Shown piece by piece: positions 7,681 to 16,113 of a stretch of DNA of 64,000 nucleotides (position 1 is the stretch's first letter; the number at the start of each line of letters is the position of its first letter). The notes beneath the pieces were generated by a model, which made no database searches, was not told the DNA's origin, and saw only the letters and a program-made list of their open reading frames with translations. The stretch comes from Streptomyces albireticuli (GTDB lineage Bacteria > Actinomycetota > Actinomycetes > Streptomycetales > Streptomycetaceae). A program made the position numbers and the translations under genes. The DNA lies in contig NZ_CP021744.1 in assembly GCF_002192455.1 (NCBI RefSeq), forward strand, positions 3,812,001 through 3,876,000. The letters run 5' to 3'.

Positions 7681-9330
7681 ATGCCGGCAGCAGAAGCTCC
7701 CGTGCTCGTCGTGGGTGCCGGACCCGTCGGTCTGGTCGTCGCCTGCGAACTGCTCCAGCAGGGCGTCCCGGTGCGTGTCGTCGACGCGAACCGCAGCCAC
7801 TCCCTGCACTCCCGCGCCATCAGCGTCTGGCCCCGCGTCCTGGAGGTGCTGCGCAGGATCGACGTCGCGGACACCCTGGTGGAGCGCGGGCACCGGGTCA
7901 GCGGCGTCGGCTACTACTCGTCCGGGCGGCTGCTCGGCACCGCCCGGCTGGACCGGCTCCCCGACACGCCGTACCCCTTCGGCCTGATGCTGGCCCAGAG
8001 CCGCACCGAGGAGGTGCTGGAGAAGCGGCTGGCCGAGCTCGGCGGCACGGTCGAGCGCGGGGTCCGGCTGACCGGGCTGGCGCAGCACCCGGAGCACTGC
8101 GCGGTGACCCTGGAGCACGAGGACGGGGCCACCGAGGAGACCGACGTGCCGTGGCTGGTCGGCGCGGACGGCGCGCACAGCACCACGCGCAAGCTGCTCG
8201 GCATCCCCTTCGAGGGCACCCAGCCGGACGTGAGCTTCGCGATCGCCGACGCGCACGTGGACGGCGACCTGTCGGACCGGCTGCTGGGCTACTGCTACTC
8301 GCCGCGCGGCAGCCTCGCCCTCGGCCCGCTCGGGGACGACGTGTACCGGCTCGCGGTGAGCGTGCCGCACCCGGAGGACGACACCCCGCCGCCGCTCGCG
8401 CTGTTCCAGGAGGTGCTCGACGAGCGCGCGCCCGGCCACGGCGTGGTCCGCGGGCTGAAGTGGAGCACGACTTTCCGGGTGCGGGTGCGGACCGCCGCGC
8501 GGTTCTCCGCCGGCCGGTGCTTCCTGGCCGGGGACGCGGCGCACGTGATGAGCCCGGCCGGGGGCCAGGGCATGAACACCGGGCTCCAGGACGCGGTCAA
8601 CCTCGGCTGGAAGCTGGCCGGGGTGGCCCGGGGCCGGCTCGACCCGGCGGCCCTGGACAGCTACGACGCCGAACGCCGGGAGGCCGCCCACCGGGTGACC
8701 GCCACGACCGGCCGGCAGACGCGGTGGGGCTTCGTCTCCCGGCGCGCGCAGATCGCCGCGCGGGACGTCGCGCTGCGCGGCGCCGACCGCGCGGGGCTGG
8801 TGCAGCGGGCGCTCGCGCCCATCGTGGCGCAGACCGACACGCACTACGGGCCCGCGCCCACGCCCACCGAGCTCGCCACGGAGCTGGCCCGGGGGACCGG
8901 TGCCCGGCCGGGTGCCAGGGTGCCGGTGCTCCTGGGGGCCGTGGGGTCCGCGGGACAGGCCGTCGGTGAGGAGAGTCGTGAAGGGGCCGTCGCCGGCCCG
9001 GACTTCCCCGACGGGACCTCCCCGGGCGGCGGCTTCACGGCCGACGGCTGGGTGGCGGCCGAGCGCGACGCGTTCACCGTGCTGCTGCGCTGGGACCCGG
9101 CCGACAGCGCCGCCCACCGGTCCGAGGCGTACGCGCGGATGCGCGCCGGGGCCCCGGCGGAGACCCGGTGGACGGACCTGAGCGCGGCGCCCGACGGGGT
9201 GCTGACCCGCTTCCTGGGCCCCGGCCCGGTGGCCGCCGTGGTCCGCCCGGACGGGCACCTCTTCCGCCGGGTCCGCCCGGACGAGGTACCCGCGGCGCTG
9301 CGCGCCGCGCGCGCCCTTCGGCATTTCTAG
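7681..9330 (+). CDS. FAD-dependent aromatic-type monooxygenase
   Basis: Flavoprotein hydroxylase of 549 aa in the class A family (PgaE/rifampicin-monooxygenase/PheA-like). The Rossmann GxGxxG is VVGAGPVGL (about 10-18). The DG motif is LVGADGAHSTTRKLLG (about 158-173), and the FAD-ribose motif GDAAHVMSPAGGQGMNTGLQ is near residue 285. A C-terminal thioredoxin-like region of about 150 residues completes the usual length. An AAGGAGTCA ribosome site precedes ATG 7681. These enzymes hydroxylate or epoxidise phenolic or polyketide substrates with NAD(P)H and O2. In this block it is a likely oxidative tailoring enzyme; inactivation of a drug, as with Rox, is the alternative. Confidence 0.92.
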   Translation: MPAAEAPVLVVGAGPVGLVVACELLQQGVPVRVVDANRSHSLHSRAISVWPRVLEVLRRIDVADTLVERGHRVSGVGYYSSGRLLGTARLDRLPDTPYPFGLMLAQSRTEEVLEKRLAELGGTVERGVRLTGLAQHPEHCAVTLEHEDGATEETDVPWLVGADGAHSTTRKLLGIPFEGTQPDVSFAIADAHVDGDLSDRLLGYCYSPRGSLALGPLGDDVYRLAVSVPHPEDDTPPPLALFQEVLDERAPGHGVVRGLKWSTTFRVRVRTAARFSAGRCFLAGDAAHVMSPAGGQGMNTGLQDAVNLGWKLAGVARGRLDPAALDSYDAERREAAHRVTATTGRQTRWGFVSRRAQIAARDVALRGADRAGLVQRALAPIVAQTDTHYGPAPTPTELATELARGTGARPGARVPVLLGAVGSAGQAVGEESREGAVAGPDFPDGTSPGGGFTADGWVAAERDAFTVLLRWDPADSAAHRSEAYARMRAGAPAETRWTDLSAAPDGVLTRFLGPGPVAAVVRPDGHLFRRVRPDEVPAALRAARALRHF

Positions 9331-9504
9331 AGACTTCGGCACTTGTAGCGACAAAGCGCCTGGCGTTAATACCTGAGGTAACGAGGGAGACAGCCCGGAC
9401 AGAAGGCCACAAAAGAGCGCCGAAAGGCATCTGAACAATTGCGGGGGCGGTCGGGGCGGGAGATTTCTCCAATAGCACGGAGACCCGCCCTCCACACCTT
9501 CGAG

Positions 9505-9521
9505 AATTGGTCAAAAATTGG
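9505..9521. promoter_or_regulatory. AATTGG direct repeat, one helical turn apart, before the kinase/regulator pair
   Basis: AATTGG occurs at 9505-9510 and 9516-9521, a spacing of 11 bp, in an AT-richer gap (9331-9617). The kinase gene at 9618 follows. Helix-phased direct repeats fit a dimeric activator site such as that of the encoded response regulator; this is inference. No clear -10/-35 pair was assigned. Confidence 0.35.
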
Positions 9522-9617
9522 CAAATGAACGATCTTGTTTGTAGACCCCATGTTACGGTCCGGTGGTGCAGAACGCTGTGCGTGTTGACAGCGCGAAGGC
9601 GTACGGGGAGGGGTCAC

Positions 9618-10808
9618 ATGCAAGGTCACTGTTCATCGAGACATTCCCTGGGCGGGCAACTGGAGGAAGAGATTCCCGCACTGGTGGCCCGATACCGTGA
9701 CGCATTAGAAAAGGCCGACAACCCGCTCGGGAAGCTCCCGGAACTGTGGGAGGACACGCGCTCCCACGCCGATCTGATCCTCACCCGCTGGGCGCGCGCC
9801 CTCGACCTGCCCGACGAGGACGAGTCCACCGGCATCGCCGCCGCGCTCGACCTCTCGGGCTCCTCCTCGCTGGGCACCCGCAGGGCCATCAGCGGGGTCC
9901 GGCTCGTCGACTCGCTCCGCGCCCTCGAAACCCTCACGCACACCGCCCTCGCCACCGCCGAACGGTTCACCGCCGACGCGCCCGCCGAGGAGCGCCACCG
10001 CCTGATGGGCCGCGCCGCCCAGGTGCTCAACAGAATCGGCTCGCAGCACACCCAGGCCGCCGTGTTCGGCTACGACGCCCACCTGCTGCGCCAGATCGAC
10101 CGCGTCAACACCGGCGAGCGCGACCGGCTGGCCCGCGACATCCACGACCTCCTGGGCAACAGCCTCGCCCTCGCCTTCCGCCATCTGGAGCTCTACCGCA
10201 TGACCGCCGCGGGCCCCGGAGGCCCGCGGCGCTCCCATCTCGCCGCCCTCGACGAAGCCCTCCAGGAGGCCGTCGGCTTCACCCGGGGCCTCATCTCCGG
10301 CCTGCGCCACGGGGCCCCGCTCATCAGCCTGGAGGCGGAGCTGCGGGACTGCGCCGGCGCCCTGAACTTCCGCGGCCTGCCGGTGCGCGTCACGGTCAGC
10401 GGGGACGAGACCTGGCTGCCCGTACCGCACCGCACCGAATTGTTCCTCATTCTCCGGGAATTCCTTCGCAATTCCTTTACGCACGCCGCACCGCAATCCA
10501 TATCCATCGACGTCTGCATCAAACCCAACCGGGTCGAGGCGGCGGCCTATGACGACGGCCGTGGATTCGACCACGACGAGACCCGCATCGTTAACTCCGG
10601 GCATCCCGAGGACCGCGTCGGCCATCAGGGCGGACTGGTCATGATGCGGGAACGGGCCAGGGAGCTCAACGGCTCCTGTCAATTGCAGAGCCGGCCGGGC
10701 GCGGGCACCCGGCTGACACTGTGGCTGCCGCTGCCGGAATGGCCCGGCACCAGGGACCCCGGGGATTCCGTGGTCACCGGCGAGCCGGCCGGGGCGCCAC
10801 GCGCCTGA
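9618..10808 (+). CDS. Soluble sensor histidine kinase (HisKA_3/HATPase_c)
   Basis: Kinase of 396 aa with no membrane segment. Residues 1-160 form a helical input region of unknown ligand (RYRDALEKADNPLGKLPELW and following). The dimerisation domain carries GERDRLARDIHDLLGNSLAL, with His176 as phospho-acceptor, and the ATPase domain carries LREFLRNSFTHA and DDGRGFDHDET. ATG 9618 has GGGGAGGGG just upstream; the longer frame from 9507 has no RBS. The partner regulator begins 80 bp downstream. Cytoplasmic kinases of this kind occur in Streptomyces secondary-metabolite clusters, so a pathway-linked role is likely but not shown. Confidence 0.9.
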   Translation: MQGHCSSRHSLGGQLEEEIPALVARYRDALEKADNPLGKLPELWEDTRSHADLILTRWARALDLPDEDESTGIAAALDLSGSSSLGTRRAISGVRLVDSLRALETLTHTALATAERFTADAPAEERHRLMGRAAQVLNRIGSQHTQAAVFGYDAHLLRQIDRVNTGERDRLARDIHDLLGNSLALAFRHLELYRMTAAGPGGPRRSHLAALDEALQEAVGFTRGLISGLRHGAPLISLEAELRDCAGALNFRGLPVRVTVSGDETWLPVPHRTELFLILREFLRNSFTHAAPQSISIDVCIKPNRVEAAAYDDGRGFDHDETRIVNSGHPEDRVGHQGGLVMMRERARELNGSCQLQSRPGAGTRLTLWLPLPEWPGTRDPGDSVVTGEPAGAPRA

Positions 10809-10888
10809 CTCCCCGGGGGCTCCCGGGTCCGCCGCCCGCCCCGCGAGACGGCGCGGGCGACGAGCAAGTGAACCGCCGAGGGGGAACC

Positions 10889-11578
10889 ATGGACACCATT
10901 CGCATTCTCATCGCCGACGACCACACCCTGCTGCGCAACGCGCTGGCGGAGATCCTTCACACCACCGAGGAGTTCGAGGTCGTCGCGACCGCCGGCAGCG
11001 CCCCCGAGGCCATCCGGCTGGCGGCCGAGCACCAGCCGGACATCACCCTCCTCGACATCGGCATGCCCGGCAACGCCCATCCGCCGACCACCGTGCGCAA
11101 GCTCCAGCAAGCCGCCCCCTCGGGCGGCATTCTCGTGCTGACCATGCACGACGACCCCCAGCTCGTCCAGGCCCTGCTGCCGCTGGGCATCCGCGGCTTC
11201 CTGCACAAGACGGTGAGCCACCAGGCGCTCTTCGCCGCCGTCCGCGAGGCCACCACCCCCGGCAGCAGGATCACCCTCTCCCTCTCCGCCGAGTCGCTGG
11301 CCGCGCCCCCGCCGCCCGCGCCCGGCCCGCTCTCCCCGCGCGAGGCGCAGGTCGTCGAGCTGGCCGCGCACGGCCTGAGCAACTATCAGATCGCCCGCCG
11401 GCTCGACATCACGGAGGGGACCGTCAAGCGCCACATGCGCAACATCTTCGACAAGCTCGGCGTGGGATCCCGCGTCGAGGCCGCCAACAAGTCCGTGGAA
11501 CTGGGCCTGATCGAGCCGCCCGTCGCCGCCCCCAAGCGGATGGGCCGCCGCTACCGGGAGTACCCCGAATCGGCCTGA
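10889..11578 (+). CDS. NarL/LuxR-family response regulator, partner of the soluble kinase
   Basis: Regulator of 229 aa. The receiver domain has DDH at 10-12, Asp56 in LLDIGMP, LTMHDD as the switch and LHKTV with the conserved Lys. A Pro/Ala linker (about 137-150) leads to a LuxR HTH, LSPREAQVVELAAHGLSNYQ and EGTVKRHMRNIFDKLG. ATG 10889 follows GAGGGGG; a frame open from 10721 only overlaps the kinase gene. Together with the kinase it forms one transcription unit pointing towards the acyltransferase gene. By position it is a likely pathway-specific activator of the biosynthetic block, and the helix-phased repeat upstream of the kinase could be its site. Confidence 0.93.
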   Translation: MDTIRILIADDHTLLRNALAEILHTTEEFEVVATAGSAPEAIRLAAEHQPDITLLDIGMPGNAHPPTTVRKLQQAAPSGGILVLTMHDDPQLVQALLPLGIRGFLHKTVSHQALFAAVREATTPGSRITLSLSAESLAAPPPPAPGPLSPREAQVVELAAHGLSNYQIARRLDITEGTVKRHMRNIFDKLGVGSRVEAANKSVELGLIEPPVAAPKRMGRRYREYPESA

Positions 11579-11768
11579 TGCCTCCTCGTGCCTCCTTGGT
11601 GACATCCGCTGCCCCCTGTGGCGCAGCGGGCCCCGGCGCGGGGGCGGGCCCGCCCTACCGTTCAGGGACCTTCGCCGCCCGGCCCCGGCCGGTGGACGGC
11701 GTGGCGCGCGGGCATTCCACCCGCGGCCCGCCGGGCGGCGCCCCACCCCGCGGAAGGCAGTACGGCAC

Positions 11769-12977
11769 ATGCACCCGACCATCCCCGCACAGCGCACGGA
11801 GCACGCCAGACGGTCCCGACTCCCCTCCCTCACCGGACTGCGCTTCTTCGCCGCGCTGTTCGTGTTCCTGTTCCACATGACGCAGATGAACTCGCCGCTC
11901 GACCCCGGGTCCCCGATGAACCCCTTCGCGGACCAGGGCCTGGCGCACGCGACGGAGAAGCTGTTCAGCCGGGCCGGATACCTCGGCGTCTCCTTCTTCT
12001 TCGTGCTGAGCGGCTTCGTCCTCACCTGGGTGGCACGCCCCGGCGAGCGCCTGCGGGACTTCTACCGCCGGCGGCTGCTGAAGATCTTCCCCAACCACCT
12101 GGTGACCTGGGTGCTGGCCATGGTCCTGTTCGCCGGGGCCACCGTCGGCCCCGCCGTCTGGGGCGCCAACCTGGCGCTGGTCAACTCCTGGTACCCGCGG
12201 CTCGACATCAACCTCGGGGCCAACCCGCCGAGCTGGTCGCTCTGTAGCGAACTGCTCTTCTACCTGCTGTTCCCCTTCGCGCTGCGCCCGGTCCTGCGGA
12301 TCGCGGACCGCCGCCTGTGGATGTGGGCCTGGCTCATGGTGGCGGGCACGGTGGCGGTCGCGCTCGCCGGCGCGTACCTGGTCACCGACACCCCGCGGCC
12401 CGCCCTGCTGCCCGTCTCCCCGACCCAGTTCTGGTTCGGCTACTTCTTCCCGCCCCTGCGCATGTTCGAGTTCGTCCTCGGCATGCTGCTGGCGCGCATC
12501 GTCGCCGCCGGCCGGTGGCCGCGGATCGGCATCGTCCCGGCGGTCCTCCTGGTCGTCGCGGGCTACGCGGCCACGATGGTCCTGCCGTTCCAGTTCGGCT
12601 TCGTCGCCGCCACCGTGCTGCCGGTCGGTGCCCTGATCTCCGCCGTGGCCACCGCCGATGTGCGGGGCACCCGCACCCTGATGCGCGGGCGGACGATGCA
12701 GTGGCTGGGCGAGGTGTCCTTCGGGTTCTACCTCTGCCAGGCGATCGTCCTCTTCTACGGGCGGACCCTGCTGGACGGGGACCAGTGGGGATTCGGACCG
12801 GTGGGCGGCGTGCTCGCGCTGCTGGGCGCCTGCGCGCTCAGCCTGGTCGCGGGCTGGCTGCTCATGGTCTGCGTGGAGCGGCCCGCCATGCGCCGCTGGA
12901 GCGCCGCGCGCGGGGCGGGCACGTCGCTCACGGTGCGGCGGTCCGTACCGGCCGAGCGGACCCGGGTCGACGCCTGA
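11769..12977 (+). CDS. Integral membrane acyltransferase, family 3 (OafA/YrhL)
   Basis: Polytopic protein of 402 aa with about ten hydrophobic segments. The family opening LPSLTGLRFFAALFVFLFHM contains the conserved Arg and His, followed by GYLGVSFFFVLSGFVLTW and the RRLLKIFPNHL motif. AT3 proteins move acyl groups from a cytoplasmic donor to sugars, lipids or macrolides at the membrane; no SGNH domain is attached here. The ATG at 11769 is preceded by GGAAGGCAG. It sits between the regulator pair and the ketoreductase operon inside the block, so O-acylation of the product is a reasonable inference. A cell-surface substrate is the alternative. Confidence 0.9.
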   Translation: MHPTIPAQRTEHARRSRLPSLTGLRFFAALFVFLFHMTQMNSPLDPGSPMNPFADQGLAHATEKLFSRAGYLGVSFFFVLSGFVLTWVARPGERLRDFYRRRLLKIFPNHLVTWVLAMVLFAGATVGPAVWGANLALVNSWYPRLDINLGANPPSWSLCSELLFYLLFPFALRPVLRIADRRLWMWAWLMVAGTVAVALAGAYLVTDTPRPALLPVSPTQFWFGYFFPPLRMFEFVLGMLLARIVAAGRWPRIGIVPAVLLVVAGYAATMVLPFQFGFVAATVLPVGALISAVATADVRGTRTLMRGRTMQWLGEVSFGFYLCQAIVLFYGRTLLDGDQWGFGPVGGVLALLGACALSLVAGWLLMVCVERPAMRRWSAARGAGTSLTVRRSVPAERTRVDA

Positions 12978-12984
12978 CCGCCGC

Positions 12985-13014
12985 CGTACGGGCCCGTCGG
13001 GCCGGGCCCGTACG
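12985..13014. terminator. 12-bp inverted repeat between convergent genes
   Basis: CGTACGGGCCCG (12985-12996) pairs with CGGGCCCGTACG (13003-13014) around a six-base loop. It begins seven bases after the acyltransferase stop, and the opposing gene ends at 13124, so it may serve both strands. Confidence 0.65.
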
Positions 13015-13123
13015 CACCTGGTCCGCATCGGCCCAAGTGCCGCCGGATGCCGGTACGTTTATCGGCCCGGCAGCCTCCCGGCGTCCTTACGGTCATCCGG
13101 TGCACGGCCGCGGGGCACGGCCC

Positions 13124-13597
13124 TCAGCCGGGGTCCTCCCGGAAGGGCACGGTGTCCCGGTCCGCCGGGGCGCCCCACCCCGACCGCGCGTACACGGCGT
13201 CCCGCAGCGCGGCGACCATGTCCCACAGGTCGGCGAACCCCACGTCCTCGGCGCCCGGTTCCCACCACAGGGCCCCGAGCGGTACCGGCTCCCAGCGGGC
13301 GCACCGCGCCAGGGCCCGCGCCGCCTCGTGGATCACCACCGGCCGGTGGTGCCGCAGCAGCACCCCGGGCGCACCGGGGCCGTCGGCCGCCTCCGGCCAC
13401 TCCGCGGTGAACCCCAGGGGCGCGAGCCACGCGGCGTACAGGGCCCGGACGACCGACTCCCTGCGCCGCGCCCGGCCGGCGGGGTCCGTCCGCGGCCCCT
13501 CCCACAGGTCGAGCACCACCATGTCCGCGCGGCACAGCGGGGGATGCCCGCCCTCCGGGGGCGGGGCTCCGTCGACCCGCCCGTCTCGCGAATCCAC
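13124..13597 (-). CDS. Unknown protein, last gene of the KAS III/ketoreductase operon
   Basis: Protein of 157 aa that I do not recognise. It has no signal peptide, no clear membrane segment and no cofactor motif. It is rich in Trp and Arg, with a conserved-looking core VVLDLWEGPRTDPAGRARR (about 27-45) and FADLWDMVAALRDAVYARSG near the end. The GTG start at 13597 is 16 bp after the ketoreductase stop; ATG 13522 is an internal alternative that keeps the core. Close linkage to the ketoreductase and KAS III genes suggests it works in the same pathway, perhaps as a small accessory or cyclase-like protein, but nothing in the sequence shows this. Confidence 0.65.
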   Translation of the reverse strand: MDSRDGRVDGAPPPEGGHPPLCRADMVVLDLWEGPRTDPAGRARRRESVVRALYAAWLAPLGFTAEWPEAADGPGAPGVLLRHHRPVVIHEAARALARCARWEPVPLGALWWEPGAEDVGFADLWDMVAALRDAVYARSGWGAPADRDTVPFREDPG

Positions 13598-13613
13598 TGT
13601 CCTGGACCGCGGC

Positions 13614-14318
13614 TCAGATGCCCATGCCGATACCGCCGCCGACGGGAAGGACGGCCCCGGTGACGTACGAGGCCGACTCCCCCGCCAGGAAGCGGACGGC
13701 GGCGGCGACCTCCTCGGCGGTGCCCGTCCGGCCGAGGGGCGTCATCCGCATGACGTCCTTCATCCGGCGGTCGGTGAGCCGCTTGGTCATGTCGGTCTCG
13801 ATGATGCCGGGGGCGACGACGTTGACGGTCACGCCCCGGGAGCCGAGTTCCCAGGCGAGGGAGCGCGCGAAACCCACCAGGGCCGTCTTGGTGGCCGCGT
13901 AGTTCGCCTGCCCGGGGGAGCCGAGGAAGCCGAGCGCGGAGGACATCAGGACGATGCGGCCGCCGCGCGCCGCGAGCATGCCGCCGGCGGCGGCCCGGAC
14001 GGTGCGGAACACCCCTTGGAGGTTGGTGGCGAGCACGTCGTCGAAGGCGGCGTCGTCCATACGGAGCAGCAGGGTGTCGCGGGTGATGCCCGCGTTGGCC
14101 ACCAGGACGTCGACGGGCCCCTGTTCGGCCGTGACGGCCGCGAAGGCGGCGTCGACCGACTCCGGGTCGGTGACCTCGCAGCGCACGCCGAAGAGGCCCT
14201 CCGGCGGCTCGCCGGAGCGGTAGCCGACGGCCACCCGGTCCCCGTCGGCGGCCATCGCCCGGGCGACGGCCAGGCCGATCCCCCGGTTCCCCCCGGTGAT
14301 GAAAACGGAACGTGACAT
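13614..14318 (-). CDS. FabG-like 3-oxoacyl-ACP reductase (ketoreductase)
   Basis: SDR enzyme of 234 aa that reduces beta-ketoacyl-ACP with NADPH. Cofactor motif TGGNRGIGLA (about 8-17), VANAG (about 73-77), catalytic Ser in LMSSALGFLGS, YAATK (Tyr/Lys pair) and PGIIETDM are all present. The end reads VTGAVLPVGGGIGMGI, matching FabG. It is slightly shorter than typical FabG (244-248) because of a compact second strand region. It lies 82 bp after the KAS III-like gene and 16 bp before the unknown gene on the same strand. Within this block it is the only KR, so it should reduce the keto groups made by the KS-alpha/beta pair. Confidence 0.93.
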   Translation of the reverse strand: MSRSVFITGGNRGIGLAVARAMAADGDRVAVGYRSGEPPEGLFGVRCEVTDPESVDAAFAAVTAEQGPVDVLVANAGITRDTLLLRMDDAAFDDVLATNLQGVFRTVRAAAGGMLAARGGRIVLMSSALGFLGSPGQANYAATKTALVGFARSLAWELGSRGVTVNVVAPGIIETDMTKRLTDRRMKDVMRMTPLGRTGTAEEVAAAVRFLAGESASYVTGAVLPVGGGIGMGI

Positions 14319-14400
14319 GTTCTTCCCCTTACTCGGGCCGGCCGGTGCCTGGTGCGCACCCGGCGGCCGGCTCCGTCGGTCGTCGGTGAACGGCGGTCGG

Positions 14401-15465
14401 TCAGCCCGCCGGAGGCGCGGCCGGGCGCTCCACCACGAGGCACGACCAGGTGAATCCGGCGCCGGCGCTGAAGACCAGCGCCCGCTCGCCGGGCGCCAGA
14501 GTGCCCGCGCGCACCAGTTCGGCCAGGCCGGCGGCGGAGTCGCCCGCGCCCAGGTGGCCGGTGTCGCGCCCGGGGTCCAGCAGGTCGGCGGAGAGCGTGG
14601 CGGAGAGGACCGGGATCCACGACTCGTTCAGGGACTTGAGGCCGAAGCGCGGCAGGACGGCGTACCGCAGGCGCGGGTCGCCGGGCCCGCTCCCGGCGTC
14701 GCGCAGGGCGTCCGCGACGACCTTACGGATGGCCGCCTCGTTCGTCGCGTTGAAGCCGTCGCTGCCCCACTCGGTCAGGTACGCGCGTTTGGTGGCCCGC
14801 ATGTCCACCCGTTCGCGCACGGTGCGGGCGGCCGGGGCGAAGGGGTCCGTGCCGCGGTGCATGGCCTCCAGCTCCGGTGCGGCGGCCGTGGCGACCGACA
14901 GCAGCACCAGCGGGTCCCGCGGCGTGGCGGGCACGGTCAGCAGCACCGCCGTGCCGGCGTCGCCGTAGACGACCCCGTAGTCGCCGGCCCACCGGTCGAA
15001 GCCGGGCCCGGCGAAGCGGTCGCCCGTGGTCAGCAGTCCCCGGCGCGGGGTCCCGGGGCGGCTCGCGCGCGCCGCGGCGAGCCAGGCGGCGGTGAGTTCC
15101 ACGGCGGCCGAACCGCCGTTGCACACCTGCTGGACGCCGACCGGCAGGGCGTCGTGCGCGCCGAGCCGCGCGGCGATGTAGTGGGCGGGCGACCACAGGT
15201 CGTGGCCCTGGTAGTACATCCACGCGTGGCAGACCATGTCGACGTCACCGGCCGCGACCCCGGCCGCGGCCAGCGCCGTGCGCGCCGCCTCGACCGCCAT
15301 GTCGGGCGCGGGGACGTCCTCGGCCGCCGGGACCGTGTCGTGGCCCAGCTCGCGGGCCGCGCGGGCGCGCAGCCTCCCGTCCCCGACGGCGTCGGACGCC
15401 CGCTCCCGCCCGTCGGGCAGCCAGAGCTCAGCGGCCGTGATCCCCACGGCCTCCACCGGTCTCAT
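14401..15465 (-). CDS. KAS III (FabH)-like enzyme with an altered active site
   Basis: Thiolase-fold protein of 354 aa. The acyl-binding cysteine is kept (QQVCNGGSAAVEL, Cys115) and the C-terminus SAGAGFTWSCLVVE matches KAS III. The usual PHQAN histidine region reads LPRFGLKSL (271-279), so that His is missing. The Asn loop (GNTSAAS in FabH) reads GHLGAGDSAAG (303-313). A His/Asp of this kind is, from memory, seen in KAS III-like acyltransferases such as CerJ, ChlB3 and DpsC relatives, so acyl transfer without decarboxylation is possible. ATG 15465 was chosen because family similarity begins at VGITAAELWLP. It heads the - strand operon and diverges from the ACP gene. Confidence 0.88.
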   Translation of the reverse strand: MRPVEAVGITAAELWLPDGRERASDAVGDGRLRARAARELGHDTVPAAEDVPAPDMAVEAARTALAAAGVAAGDVDMVCHAWMYYQGHDLWSPAHYIAARLGAHDALPVGVQQVCNGGSAAVELTAAWLAAARASRPGTPRRGLLTTGDRFAGPGFDRWAGDYGVVYGDAGTAVLLTVPATPRDPLVLLSVATAAAPELEAMHRGTDPFAPAARTVRERVDMRATKRAYLTEWGSDGFNATNEAAIRKVVADALRDAGSGPGDPRLRYAVLPRFGLKSLNESWIPVLSATLSADLLDPGRDTGHLGAGDSAAGLAELVRAGTLAPGERALVFSAGAGFTWSCLVVERPAAPPAG

Positions 15466-15837
15466 CTCGTAAGCCCCCCTCAGACCTGCCGGCCGTCGTC
15501 CCACGCCGTGCCGGCGGGACGTCCGCCGTGACAGGGCGATCGTGGTGAAAGGGTGCCGGTGAATCCACCCGTGATCACGCGATTGCCCCTTAGGGAAGGC
15601 CGGTTGCGGCTCGTCGGACACATGGCGATGCCACTTTGGGGGTGCTTGCCGATGCCGCCGCGTTGGAGCTTCGATTCAGGTCGACCGGTCGGAACCGGTC
15701 CGGTGCCCGGCTCGGTCCACGGCACACATCGGCTGCCGTCCGGGCATCCGCCGGCGCCCTCGGGGCGGCCGGCGCCGGGCGGCGCCCGCCGGCATCAGCC
15801 GGGCATCGGCGCGAACTTACTGTGCGAAGGGGGAAAA
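15466..15837. promoter_or_regulatory. Divergent control region between the KAS III and ACP operons
   Basis: This 372-bp gap must contain promoters for both core operons. It holds a palindrome, GACCGGT-CGGA-ACCGGTC, at 15683-15700, about 140 bp before the ACP start. The half-site is GC-rich and could be a TetR-type operator. AfsA-type genes elsewhere are often controlled by gamma-butyrolactone receptors, but no receptor gene is in the window. No convincing -10/-35 pair was found, and no small gene is supported here. Confidence 0.45.
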
Positions 15838-16113
15838 ATGAGCGACGCCACCATTTCCGAGGAGCTCCGGACCAAGGTCCGGGCGATCGTCGGCGACGTC
15901 CTCGAGGTGGAGGACGAGGGCGCCCTCACGGACGAGAGCAGCTTCGCCGACGACTTCGACGCGGACTCGCTGCTCGTCATCGAGATCTTCTCGCGCTTCG
16001 AGCGGGACCTCGGCATCAAGATCCCGCAGGAGGACCTGACCGAGCTGGACGACCTGCCGTCGGCCTACGCGGTGGTGGCGAAGCACAGCGCCGGCCAGGT
16101 CGCCGGTGTCTGA
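15838..16113 (+). CDS. Acyl carrier protein
   Basis: Free ACP of 91 aa. The phosphopantetheine serine lies in DDFDADSLLVIEIF (Ser44). Acidic helices surround it, with SSFADDF before the motif and GIKIPQEDLTELDDLPSAYAVV after it. ATG 15838 follows a GAAGGGGGA ribosome site. The stop overlaps the GTG start of the KS-alpha gene by eight bases, so the ACP and KS are made from one message in coupled fashion. It carries the growing chain between the KS, KR and AfsA-like enzymes of this block and is the natural substrate of the PPTase at 4038-4718. Confidence 0.95.
   Translation: MSDATISEELRTKVRAIVGDVLEVEDEGALTDESSFADDFDADSLLVIEIFSRFERDLGIKIPQEDLTELDDLPSAYAVVAKHSAGQVAGV

Noticed and set aside
7603..9495. 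630-codon antisense frame over the FAD monooxygenase
   Set aside because: Shadow frame; the + strand gene has complete FAD motifs and a ribosome site.
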